Shown here piece after piece: positions 1-11,149 of a stretch of DNA of 64,000 nt. Made by a program: the position numbers and the translations under genes. This DNA comes from Scedosporium boydii (taxonomy: Eukaryota > Ascomycota > Sordariomycetes > Microascales > Microascaceae), in contig NJFT01000009.1 in NCBI GenBank assembly GCA_002221725.1, forward strand, positions 248,001 to 312,000, in the 5' to 3' direction. A model generated the notes under the pieces. The model was not told the origin of the DNA. It ran no database searches and worked only from the letters and a program-made list of their open reading frames with translations. Each line of letters starts with the position of its first letter. Position 1 is the stretch's first letter.

Positions 1-136
1 CGCCCTTTGACGCACCATCGCTTCAATCAACGGAGCTCTCGACTCTTCTAGGTGCTGCTGACCTGGACCAAAGTTCCACTCGATCGTCACAGGACATGAT
101 CCAATACTAGCTCCTACACTCCGCAATCTTTCACAG

Positions 137-862
137 AGCAGACTTTGTCAGCTTCCATCTGAACTGCTGTTGGAGATGATGGAGCATCTCGACTGGGTTG
201 GCCTTGCATGTTTACGCAGGACGTCGCGGATATTCCTAAGGCTTTTCTCATCAGCAGCCTTTCGAGAGTATCACGGTCGACGCCTGCCACATTTAGCTTA
301 TTTTGTATTTCAGCATGAGTATGATTCGCAGGCCGGACAACTGTTCCAAGAATTGCGTCTGCTTCTAAAGAGAGATGCCATGTGCGCTCCTTGTTTTCAC
401 GTCTATGAAAACTTGGCACAGGATGCACGCGTGAAAGCAATGGTTCGGCCCGATGTTTTCTGTGATGGCTGCCGGGAGTTCCATGTAGCCGGATTCTTTT
501 CGCTCAAACACAGATGGAAATGGCTATCAGGAGTATGTCTCGCATACGAGGGCCATATTCGAGTCTGTCAGCATGCTACACTTCGTTGGCGGGACGTTAA
601 GCGATGGATTGCTAAGGCTAGGAGCCGAGGCCAGCAGGAAATGAGTATTCTACTTTGCGAGGTCATACTTCCACTTGTGGAAAGGATACGCTTCAAGGAA
701 TATGGGCCAGGATCTCTTTTTTTAGCTGGGGAAGAAGATGTGGAGCAGGTAAAACTGGTAATAGAGTGGCTGGCCCATATCGACATGCCCCCTGCCTCTC
801 CAACACCACAGGGACGTTATCCGGCTTCCGAAATGAGAAGGGTATTGAAGAATGCTCTATGA
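137..862 (+). CDS. F-box-like protein, 5' end unresolved
   Basis: The frame is open from position 62 to the TAG/TGA region at 862 and encodes, from about position 152, an F-box-like start (LPSELLLEMMEHLDW, then a DL/LRRTSR-type segment). F-box proteins are the substrate adaptors of SCF ubiquitin ligases and bind Skp1 through this segment. Downstream are two CxxC pairs (CAPC and CDGC, about 50 residues apart) and a His, a pattern common in Pezizomycotina F-box paralogues. There is no in-frame ATG before the F-box: the first is at 176, inside it. A splice acceptor at 135-136 (TTTCACAG) would give an exon starting in frame at 137, so an upstream first exon is likely, possibly outside or at the very edge of the window. 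No downstream exon is evident. It could also be a decayed family member, since its right-hand neighbour is a repeat-rich tract. The substrate is unknown. Confidence 0.55.
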   Translation, partial: SRLCQLPSELLLEMMEHLDWVGLACLRRTSRIFLRLFSSAAFREYHGRRLPHLAYFVFQHEYDSQAGQLFQELRLLLKRDAMCAPCFHVYENLAQDARVKAMVRPDVFCDGCREFHVAGFFSLKHRWKWLSGVCLAYEGHIRVCQHATLRWRDVKRWIAKARSRGQQEMSILLCEVILPLVERIRFKEYGPGSLFLAGEEDVEQVKLVIEWLAHIDMPPASPTPQGRYPASEMRRVLKNAL

Positions 863-1779
863 GGACGCAGGGCAGTTCCTCCTGCGAGAGATTGACTCCA
901 GCCTTTCGCGCCGCATGGCCGCCTTTGATCCTACTTACTGCTCATGTCTCCATTACGAAGGACAATATTACGGCGAGCAGCACATCGACTCGGGACTTCA
1001 GCTCCCAAACACTCGAAAAGCATTTTACCCTTTCCACGCAGCTCGACTTTCATCAGGTGATGCGAGCCTAGAGGTTCGCACATGCTCTAGAGCCATCAAT
1101 TTCCCAGCACTACACTTCATACATAGAAACACTATTCCGATACTTCCGTGGCCCAAAGGAAAGTCGCCGAGGCTGCCGTGGAGTTGGTATGATCGCCTGG
1201 ATACTAGTTCTTTCGACTTGGGTGCCAACCATGAGAGTTGACATGTGCTGTAGTGCCCAAACCAAGAATGTATTAACTATTACTTGGGGAAACAGAATCC
1301 TTTTCGGCTCTCTTCTCTGTTGCGCTATGCCGCTCGACTAAATCCACCGCGATAATCTTAGAAAAACAAAGACCCTTAATGTCCTGAATCGCTTTTGCGC
1401 TGTGGCGCCGTGTACCTTGCCCCTGTTTCATGCATCCTCCCTCTCCCGGTGTACAGCGATACTGGTGAATCATTGGCGAGGTCATTATCGTCAGCACCTC
1501 CTTCTAGGGCATTCATGTCTTCGTCTCCGTGCTGAAGACCTAAACTGATAAACAAGCGGTTTCTGGGTAGTCTCTCTGCAATCTAGGGGAGGACGAAAAA
1601 ATCCCTCGGATACACGCAATAACCAGTTGTAGATGAAATTGCCTCTCGGACGCAACAGTCGCTCGAGGTGCAAAGTCGTCTCGGCGCATCTCTGCCAGCC
1701 TTTGTGCAATATCCGCCAGGGATTATTGGATGCCTTCAAGTGCATTTTGGCTGCAGCGGGCACTTGGCCTTGACGGTCG
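863..1779. other. Gap with no supported gene
   Basis: Open frames here (for example 852-1241 plus and 1491-1763 minus) overlap in several frames and show no domain, splice sites or family resemblance. I see no gene between the F-box-like frame and the repeat tract. Confidence 0.5.
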
Positions 1780-4250
1780 CGGCATCTTGATACACTTGGT
1801 GTCAGCTCCGAAGTCAGGTATTAGTGCAAATGGATTGATACCTACAGCGCTAGTAGAGGAGTCGGCGAGGGTGTCTAGGGAGAGGGGTTCGATGCAGGAC
1901 TACCGAGGCAGACACCAGTTGATTTGTGAATGCAGGAAATGGTCGATTGATTGTAGGGAATGGTTGAAATGGTTGATGAGTCGTAGGATATATTTGATGT
2001 GCCGTAGCTAGAAATAGAAGAGATGGGTTGATGGGTCTGGAGAGATGATGGAAAGGAGAGGTTTAGGTTGACAAAGCGAAAAGCCTGAGTAGACAGACTA
2101 CTTGTACCCGAAGAGTAACTCAGTCAGTTGTAATGTTGAAGAAGGATGTATGGAAGACTAAGAGTCCCGACTCTTGGCTCCAAGATCTTGGGTATTTGCG
2201 TCTTTAGCTCGGCCCTGAAGACCCAGAGTGACAAATGGCGGCATCGTTGGTAACCGCGGTGCAATTTGTGGCAGAGCACAGCCTAACTGGTGGACACATA
2301 TAACCGCAAGTTCCAGCCGGAGTTGGTTTTAGGATATGGCGGCAGCTCTAGCACCAGAATTGTCTCCAGCCATCTCTGCAAGTGACTCGCTGGGCCGTCT
2401 CCGCAAGCGACATGGTGATGCTTTCAAGCTCACCAGCGTTGTAACTGGTGCGGTGCCGAGAGGGCGTCTGAAATTGTGGCATCCTGCTACACTTGGGATC
2501 AGGCGGGCAACTAGACAAACATTAGTTAAGGAAAACGTTCGGAGAGGACTCGAAGGGGTCTTACCAGGTTCCAGATGGTCGTGGCCGCTAGAGCTTTCGT
2601 ACAGCTCGCTCCTCTTGATAGAGGGCCTTCAAATCCCCCGCGGGGGGAACGGAACGACAAATCTTCTTGATCTGGGTCTGAACACCCGCTTCCAGTTTGT
2701 TAAAGAACTTGAATTCTCGCAGAGCCCTGCGCGACAGTTCGCCGTTGGCTCGGTATCGCTGGGACACCTCAAAGGTCAAATTTCCCGCACCAAAACCTTC
2801 CGCATGGCGCCCGAAAACGTCTCAGGAATCTAGAGGAGAGAAGTTAGCTAAGTCCTCGGAGAGGTCTGGGAGTACTCACTTCATGACAACCGTTCTTCGT
2901 CTCAGAACAAGGGGCACAAGCAGAGCGTCCCTCGACCGCGACACAAATTCGCAGCGGATCCTTCCTGCGTTCAAGCGCGCAGGGGAGATCTGAAGTTGGG
3001 CATTAGTGTTAATGGGTTAATACCTACAGGAGGAATCGAGGAGCTAATGAGGGAGTGGTAGGTAGAGAGGGGTTCAGTGTGGGATCGGACGCTATGTAGT
3101 TGATTTTCGAAATAAAAAATCCTGTAGTTGCAATGGAATGGTTGACGGATCCGAGGAGACAGTCGACAGATCGTATGCCGTGTCGTAGGGAATAGTTGAT
3201 GGATCTTAGGAAAGGTTGGCAGATTGTCGGAAATGGTTCAACGGATCAGGGCTCATGGGTCCTAACTCATGGGTCCCAACTCATCGTACTGGCCAAAACG
3301 GCCATCAGGAAGCGTATCCCGCCATCGATGAAGCAAACTCCCATATGAAGTGAGGGGTCGCTAGGCCCTCGCCGCAGCGACTGAAACTCGGGGACGAAGC
3401 TCGGGGTGATCAATAGTAGCGAGACGCGCGTCGAGGACGGCCATTGCTTAGTCTTCATTGATCTACGGTTGTAGATTCAGGTTTCGAGTCCTTCTGGATT
3501 CGTACTCAACTCGACGTCGAAGTCCTTGGTAGCCATCATAACCGGAATTGGTGTTGGTGATAGTGGTAACTCTAGCACCATAATTGTCTCGGGCCATCTC
3601 CAATGGCGATGCTTTCGAGTTCATTTGGGTTGCCGGTACCACTGCGCCGAGAGGCTGTCAAAAACTGCGGCATCCTGCTACGCTTGGGATCAGTTCTAAA
3701 GCCAGACAAGACTGTCAATCGATACCTACCCGTACCACACACCTTTTCGGGGCACGTTTTGACTCGCAGCATGGTTATAGTGGTAACGGAGCCGATGAGT
3801 GAGTAACGGATGGGCCAGTCTTTCATGATGTGGAATCAGGGCTGGATACGGAAGGAATTCTCGGGCTTTCCACGGCCACCTATATGAAGAAGGACAGCCA
3901 TTTTGGACCCAAAAGGAAGCATTGGCTCTGACAGGCTCAATGCGTGACTAGACGATAGTTGATTTTCCAGAAAGTTCCCGGAGGTAACACAGAAGAGGTT
4001 GATGAATTGACGAAAACAGTTGACAGATTGCAGCTCAGGATCTAATTCATAGCAGGAAATGGATTGCAGGTTTGGACAGATGAAGAGGAGAGGTTTGGAT
4101 TGAGGAAGAGAAGAGTTTCAGCAGACTACTACTCGTATCTAAAGACTGGCTCGTTCAGTCGCGAGTTCCCTCAAAAGCTCGTACCCAGCGACCTTTGGTG
4201 TGAGGTCGAAGACAGCGCGTGGGAGATTAAGAGTTCCGACTCCCGAGTTG
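1780..4250. repeat. Decayed, partly tandem repeat tract (three incomplete units)
   Basis: Several blocks recur in the same order with many substitutions. Block 1 (GGCATCCTGCTACACTTGGG-like) is at about 1780, 2480 and 3668. Block 2 (TAGTGCAAATGGATTGATAC-like, followed by ACCTACAG) is at about 1825 and 3005. Block 3 (AGGGGTTC followed by TTGATTT) is at about 1880, 3065 and 3945. Block 4 (GAGAGGTTTAGGTTGA-like) is at about 2057 and 4080. Spacing between copies is about 0.7-1.2 kb. Within the second unit a 20-bp motif resembling AATGGTTGACGGATC is repeated (3150-3245), and CTCATGGGTCCTAACT is doubled at 3251-3282. No transposase, terminal repeat or long uninterrupted frame is visible. It could be a decayed gene or transposon array. 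The reverse strand of block 1 gives similar peptides in two copies (SRMPQF...ELESI), so an old coding origin is possible. Confidence 0.6.
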
Positions 4251-4444
4251 AGAAGGAATATAGGGCGATTCCGCTCAGATGGAAAGACGCTTCGCTCCTA
4301 TGCGGATTCCTGGAGGCAGCGACCCTGGATGCCGACGACTTCCCTAACTTGTTACTGGAAGGCATCATCAGGGCGGAGGAAGAACAGCTTGCTCGCTGCG
4401 GGAAACCGGGGTCAAAACCGTCGTTCTGTGCAATACATTTGTGA
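4064..4444 (+). CDS. Doubtful 126-aa open frame in repeat tract
   Basis: This ATG-started frame encodes a 126-residue acidic, Trp-containing peptide with no domain I recognise. Its first 120 bases match block 4 of the decayed repeat around 2057-2180, which is not open in the same way. That argues against selection for protein. No introns or promoter signals were identified. I list it only because it is the best open frame of the tract. Confidence 0.15.
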   Translation: MQVWTDEEERFGLRKRRVSADYYSYLKTGSFSREFPQKLVPSDLWCEVEDSAWEIKSSDSRVEKEYRAIPLRWKDASLLCGFLEAATLDADDFPNLLLEGIIRAEEEQLARCGKPGSKPSFCAIHL

Positions 4445-4613
4445 GTCTGTATGGGGAAGCTGCCGAGAACTAAGAGGATAAAAAGAAGGTGAAGATGGAC
4501 CATTCGAGCCCACGAAAATCCTTCAGTCACAATCTATGGTGGAAGGCGTCGTCACCAAGCCATGACTGTGGGGATTCATATTCGGTGTAGGAGAAAGGAT
4601 GAGTGATCAATGT

Positions 4614-4920
4614 CTAGCGATCTATTCGTTGTGTGTTTGCTGGGCTGCTACCTCCATGACCTTCCGCGTCGCTAGGCTCAGTCCTTGCTGTATGCAGGGG
4701 CGTTTGGGGCATACCTGGTTGGATTACTGGCGGCATTGCTTTCGTCGCGGCTCGCTCAGCCTCTGGTGACTGGGGTCTAGGCTTCACGCTACCCAGCTCA
4801 GCCTCGAGGTTCCCAATTCGTGCAAGCAATTGTCGACGTGTGCGTCAATGCACTCGTTGATTTGGAACCTGCACTTCGAAGATGGAGCTTTCCTTCCTGG
4901 CCAGCTCTCTGACGCGGATG
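4614..4920 (-). pseudogene. Coiled-coil protein remnant with in-frame stop
   Basis: On the minus strand, a charged heptad-like segment (VRELARKESSIFEVQV) runs toward LLARIGNLEAEL and a Pro/Ala/Glu-rich tail ending at 4614. A single TGA near 4845 interrupts the frame between the two halves. The composition resembles short coiled-coil proteins of fungal repeat elements, but I do not recognise the family. There is no ATG at a sensible position. It lies between the decayed repeat tract and a poly-A run, consistent with a degenerate element. Confidence 0.3.
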
Positions 4921-4989
4921 TCTAGATGCTGAGCTGCCGAATTGATCAATTAATGCCTGTGAAGAAGGTGCCGCTGCGAGGGACAGAAG

Positions 4990-5016
4990 TAAAAAGAAAA
5001 AAAAAAAAAAAAAAAA
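4990..5016. repeat. Poly-A tract
   Basis: A run of A residues broken only near its left end. It may be a simple microsatellite or the tail of an old retroposed sequence. No target-site duplication was identified around it. Confidence 0.8.
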
Positions 5017-5019
5017 CGA

Positions 5020-5600
5020 ATGAGGCCATGATCCAGAGACTCAGTGTGTCATTGATGCTATCAATAATATTATGTCTCGTCCGTTTTGGGGATGCTGGTC
5101 GGGATACGCTGGTCTTGCGATACATTGATCAAATCTGGTGCTATGCAATTGCAGTCTGCAAGTCAGTTAGAAAAGCAATACCTTTGTGACGTTCTTTTCT
5201 CCGAGATTCTAGGTCCTACGCAAAAATGAGCTACGCAGTTCCCTTCGGGGCTTGTTCGTCTCGTCCTATAGACAATGATCGATTTTTCTTCTCGAGGCTT
5301 TTGCATCATTGATGTTTGGCTGTGACGAAGAACAGTGCTCTGTCTCTTGTGCCTAGGCTTGGTAGTGGCTTGAATGCCAAGTACAATTGACCGCCGCTAG
5401 CCTATTGGTGCTCAACCTGTACCTGCGTAAGGCCGTCATGATCTCCCCCACTACTTCGTACAAGTATTTGTGATGCTTGATCTATTCTTGGGATTAATCA
5501 ATATTTCCTCATCAATCGCACAACTTTTACGCGTCGCTGTTATACTTACTACCCAAAAGCAAGACTCCCTGTTCCCCTTTTCCCCAATTAAATCGAGAAA
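5020..5600. other. Gap before the kinetochore-like gene
   Basis: No gene is supported here. One copy of the TACTTCGTAC element lies at 5452-5461. The last 100 bases are the probable promoter and 5' leader of the gene starting at 5601. Confidence 0.5.
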
Positions 5601-6660
5601 ATGAGCGCGCGGGAGCAGCGCGGCCACGTCCGCGGTGAGCTCTACAAGCGAAACTTGGATTACTCGCTCAAAGAGCTTCAGAAACAAATCCAAGAGCACG
5701 AGGATCAACTAGAAATTGTACGCAGGCCCGAGCTAGATCTGTCAAAACTCTACGATACTCTCCCCCTTCCTTGTCTCCTGCTAAACCCAAGACCAGCTCC
5801 GAACCAACGCGACGCCCCGACCAGAGATCGCCCAATCCCCCACCGCGACTTTAGCCGTGATGAAGCAAGCTTTCGATGACGTCGCGCGGTCCGAACCCTA
5901 CCTCCCCTTCCCGGATTCGGTGCTCCCGGCGCTACTAGCCCTACGGAAAACTCACCAGACGATTCTCGAATCACGCGCATACCTCGAGTCGCAGCAGACG
6001 ACGCTCACAGATGCCAAGAGGCAGTTGGCGCAAAGCCGGGCGGATCTCGAGGACCAGGAAGCGCTGTCGCAGGCGCTCAAGGAGCGGATCGAATCGTTGA
6101 AGAAGGGCGAGGAGAACGCGACAGAGGTGTCGCCCGAGGAGATCGCGAGGAAGCGCATCGACGAGCTACGCGACCAAAAGAAGCACTATGATCGGGAAAC
6201 GGCGCGTCTGTTTAGAGCGTTCAAGAACTTCGTCGAGGAGAGGCTGGCGCCGCTTCTGGCGGCTGAAGAACTGGGGGGTCCTGTCGTCGGAGACATGATG
6301 GATGTCGACGAGGTGGATCTCGCCGGCGGGTTCGACGTGCGGGGGAGGCCAAAAAAGGCGAAGCAGGACGAGGATAAAAGGCAGAGACGGTTGGACGAGC
6401 TCTGGGGAGGAGGCGAGCAGTCGGGGAGTGGTCGGGAATGGGATGAGAAAGTGGCGGCGGCTACGGAGATGAAGAAGTTGACGCAGGACTTGCTGAATCA
6501 CTTGATCGAGGCCAAGGGGGATACGACTGCGTCGTATGTTACGATTGAAAAGGAGTCTTCTGCAGCGCGGTTCCTTGTGAGGGCGAAGGTTGCGCAGTTT
6601 CACCCAAGGGATGCGACGAGGTTACGGCTGGTGGATTTTGGGAGGGAGATTGACGATTAG
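5601..6660 (+). CDS. Coiled-coil kinetochore protein, CENP-K/Sim4-like
   Basis: Two exons: 5601-5717 and 5797-6660, joined in phase 0, giving 326 aa. The 79-nt intron starts GTACGC, has a CTAAAC branch site and ends CCAG. This joins MSAREQRGHVRGELY... to ...TATLAVMKQAFDDV. The protein is strongly helical and charged. It has a coiled coil around residues 15-40 and a second, longer one around 85-165 (LLALRKTHQTILES to KKHYDRETARLF), a basic/acidic linker, and a C-terminal ARFLVRAKVAQFHPRDATR segment. I recall this pattern from Pezizomycotina proteins annotated as centromere protein CENP-K, a member of the inner-kinetochore CCAN (Sim4 in fission yeast), where it would link centromeric chromatin to the outer kinetochore. 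The gene structure is well supported. The kinetochore assignment is from memory of the family and is moderate. ATG 5601 is the first in frame with a clean upstream. Confidence 0.7.
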
Positions 6661-7715
6661 GGACAGCTTTGCATCTGCAACTAACAGCCTAACTTTTCTC
6701 TTCTTCTTCTTTGGAAGCGAAATGCATGAATATAGGAAATACCCAGGTTTGTCGCTATGATGTTCAACCCTCCTCCTGCCAGTAGGAGCCCGCGGAATTG
6801 GCGTCTCACATCGAGTGTGGCTAGCTGCTCGAATGCTGCGTAGCAGGAATCCAATGCAGAATCTCCATATCAAGGAGGCAAATGCATTGTTTCGTCTCAC
6901 AAATCAAGGGGTCAACGTTCAGACTATTAAGTCGTGGAGGAGGGACGAGATCAGACCCTGCTCCCAACCATTGATCAAATCTAGTGATCTACAGACCTCA
7001 TGCCATGATGCCCGTCCGAACCAGATCCTGCTTCAAGATATTCTCCCCCTCCATCTTTCCTTCATAAAGTTCAACCACAGCAGCCACACTTACGTGGCAA
7101 GGGAAGCCGGGGGTCCCGGCGCGGGGGCGGTTGCAACCACAGGGTGGAGTTGTCTTTGATCTCGCGCAAAGAATGATCGGCGCAAGGACATCGAACGAAA
7201 CAGTCTCTTCCCCAAACAAAACATGTTCTAGTTTTGCCGATGGAGGTAGAGTGAAACTTCAGACGTAATTGATCAAATTGATCGATATGCTTGCTTGTTT
7301 GGGATCGGCTCTCTCGGACGTTGATGGTCTTGGTTTTTGCATTATAAAGGCGGGTGTTGACGACTTCGGTCCTCAAGCTTGCCATATCCGTAAAGCAGTG
7401 TCTTAACTCTACATCGATGAACTGACATCATTGCCTTAATGATTGATAACTGGAAATTATTAGAAATTTGTCCAAGGCCTTGGAGCAGGAAGCATTTATT
7501 TTGATTCCGTTGATTAATCATTTGAAGTCACCTTTTGTTGAAACCTTCCAAGTCTTCAGCAACTCATCAACCTCTTATAAACCTCCGAACCTCGACTTCT
7601 ACAACAACCCACGCACCTCGAGTCCAACACCACTTTTCCATCGCTGCGAAAAAAACTAGAATCGATATCAATTCTATCCCTAGAATCTATCCATCATCAA
7701 TACAAAAACATCACC
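6661..7715. other. Intergenic region
   Basis: 3' flank of the kinetochore-like gene and 5' flank of the DUF3074 gene. Open frames on both strands are short and overlapping. The last about 150 bases are C- and A-rich (ACTCATCAACC-type), typical of a fungal 5' leader. An AATTGATCAAATTGATCGAT cluster lies at about 7267-7286. Confidence 0.5.
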
Positions 7716-8945
7716 ATGTCCCTCCACCAACTCGGACCGCTCATCCGCCTCTGGGGCCTCCCCCTAACAGACATCCCGCCACCAGGCGTGACCTCCGACG
7801 ACCTCGCTCCCTTCCTCATCACAATCCTCCAAGAGGCCGTCCCCTTCCTAGATACCATATCCCCACGGTCTGATACAACCCCAGACCCTTCTTCCCCCTG
7901 GAAACCAAAAGGGACAAAAACTTTCCCAGACTCCACAGCCCGCGTCGACATCCTCGAACGCACCATCCCCACCACCGAACTCGAGCTCATCATGGCCCGC
8001 AGCCACCTGGCCCACAGCCACGAGCAAGCAACGAAACTCCGCCCGGAAACCTGGGCCTGTCGGCGGAGCGTGCACGAGGACGCCGCGCGCAGGGGAACGG
8101 CGAGCTGGGACGAGTTCGTGGATGCCCTGAAAGTGCGCCACGCCGAGGCCGAGGAGGACTTCACACCCAGCATCCGGAGCATTCACACGCCGCTCGAGTG
8201 GGATTGTTCGGGGGTCGAAGCCGAGGAGGGAGGTGTCGTCTGGCGGGACTTTACGTTGAAGGTGCACGAGTCGAAGCATATCCTCGCCGGACCGCTGAAG
8301 AATCGCGTCTTTGCCGTGTTGCAGATGACGGCTTCGGCTGCGGGAGAGGATGCGAAGGAATTCGTCGTCGTGTCAATTGCTATCAACGATTTTGCGAATG
8401 CGCCAGAGGCCGTGCTCTCCAAGGAGAAAGGCCCTGTTGCGGGGGCTTACACGAGCGTCGAGAGGGTGAGGAAGTTGGAGTCTGGCGAAATCGAGTGGGT
8501 CATGGCGACGGCGTCCGATGCCAAGGGTGTGCTGCCGCTTTGGGTGCAGGCGAAGGCCGTGCCTGGGCAGGTTGCGAAGGATGTCTCGCTCTTCCTTTCG
8601 TGGGCCGAAAAAGAACGGTCAAAGGTCCAGAATGGTACCAAAGCCCCGGAACACACTGCTCAACAAGGGAACGGAACAGGTCCTTCTTTCGGTCAGGGAG
8701 GCAAGACCGCCGAACACGGCACCGAGGGGGAACCCGTCGCTGCTAACGAAGTTATCGAGCCGGGAGCGGCAGTTGTGCAGGGAGATGTGGGCACGGCCAA
8801 GTCGGAGCCGGCTGGGCTGCCCGAAACAACAGGTGCTAGCGATCCATCCCCTCCTTCGGTTCCTCCGAAAAGCGACCAGATCAATCTCGATGAGAATGAG
8901 GGTGTTGCGCCGAAAGAGGCATCCGCTCCAAAAACGGAAGCATAA
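7716..8945 (+). CDS. DUF3074 (START-like fold) protein
   Basis: Single-exon gene encoding 409 aa, starting at an ATG in a good context (CACCATG). The core (about residues 100-300) carries the DUF3074 signature WACRRSVHEDAARRGTASW (a conserved W-x-x-R-x-S-x-H block), followed by a beta-rich segment (WRDFTLKVHESKH, RVFAVLQMTAS, EFVVVSIAI, VERVRKL, IEWVMATASDAKGVLPLWVQ) ending near KDVSLFLSWAEKER. This family belongs to the START/SRPBCC fold superfamily, whose members bind lipids or other hydrophobic ligands, but no fungal DUF3074 function is established to my knowledge. The last 100 residues are low-complexity (Gly, Glu, Pro, Thr) and probably disordered. There is no signal peptide or membrane segment. 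The gene is convergent with CYP51; proximity to a sterol gene is suggestive for a lipid-binding fold but not evidence. Confidence 0.85.
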   Translation: MSLHQLGPLIRLWGLPLTDIPPPGVTSDDLAPFLITILQEAVPFLDTISPRSDTTPDPSSPWKPKGTKTFPDSTARVDILERTIPTTELELIMARSHLAHSHEQATKLRPETWACRRSVHEDAARRGTASWDEFVDALKVRHAEAEEDFTPSIRSIHTPLEWDCSGVEAEEGGVVWRDFTLKVHESKHILAGPLKNRVFAVLQMTASAAGEDAKEFVVVSIAINDFANAPEAVLSKEKGPVAGAYTSVERVRKLESGEIEWVMATASDAKGVLPLWVQAKAVPGQVAKDVSLFLSWAEKERSKVQNGTKAPEHTAQQGNGTGPSFGQGGKTAEHGTEGEPVAANEVIEPGAAVVQGDVGTAKSEPAGLPETTGASDPSPPSVPPKSDQINLDENEGVAPKEASAPKTEA

Positions 8946-9396
8946 CGACGACGGTTCCGATGGTTGCGACGAGATTGTTTGATTAGTTCATTACATCGTT
9001 CGCTGATATCGCAGAAGCTCTGAGGGAGATGCAGGATCTTATGAGCGCTCACGTTGGATGGGTCAATGTCTTTTAGTTTAGAAGCGTAGCTTGGTAAAAT
9101 TAGTAAATATTATAGCGCATTAATTATCTTTGTGTGTTTTTTGAGTTCCCGCATTTCAGAAAACTTGAAATCATCTCTGGAGGCCCTTTCCGCGTCCCAG
9201 CCCAATTTGGTCTATCCCACTTCTTAGTGGGAGCGTCGTTATCTCCGTCTCATCCCTCAAGGTGGAGAAGGCAACAGTCAAAAAGTGAAAAGCAAGGACC
9301 AACACCAGCCAAATCCAGAATCCACATCATGTCTTTAGTATGTACATGCTATTACAGCTCATCGCGTAATTTCCTTCATCGTTCCCATCATCCCGC
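8946..9396. terminator. Shared 3' flank of convergent genes
   Basis: The DUF3074 gene and CYP51 end toward each other here. The region has AT-rich patches (AAATTAGTAAATATTATAG near 9098-9116) suitable for polyadenylation on either strand. No gene is seen. Confidence 0.45.

Positions 9397-11149
<1,753 letters not shown>

Noticed and set aside
852..1241. 129-codon frame after the F-box-like gene
   Set aside because: No domain, overlaps other frames, no splice connection to the F-box frame found.
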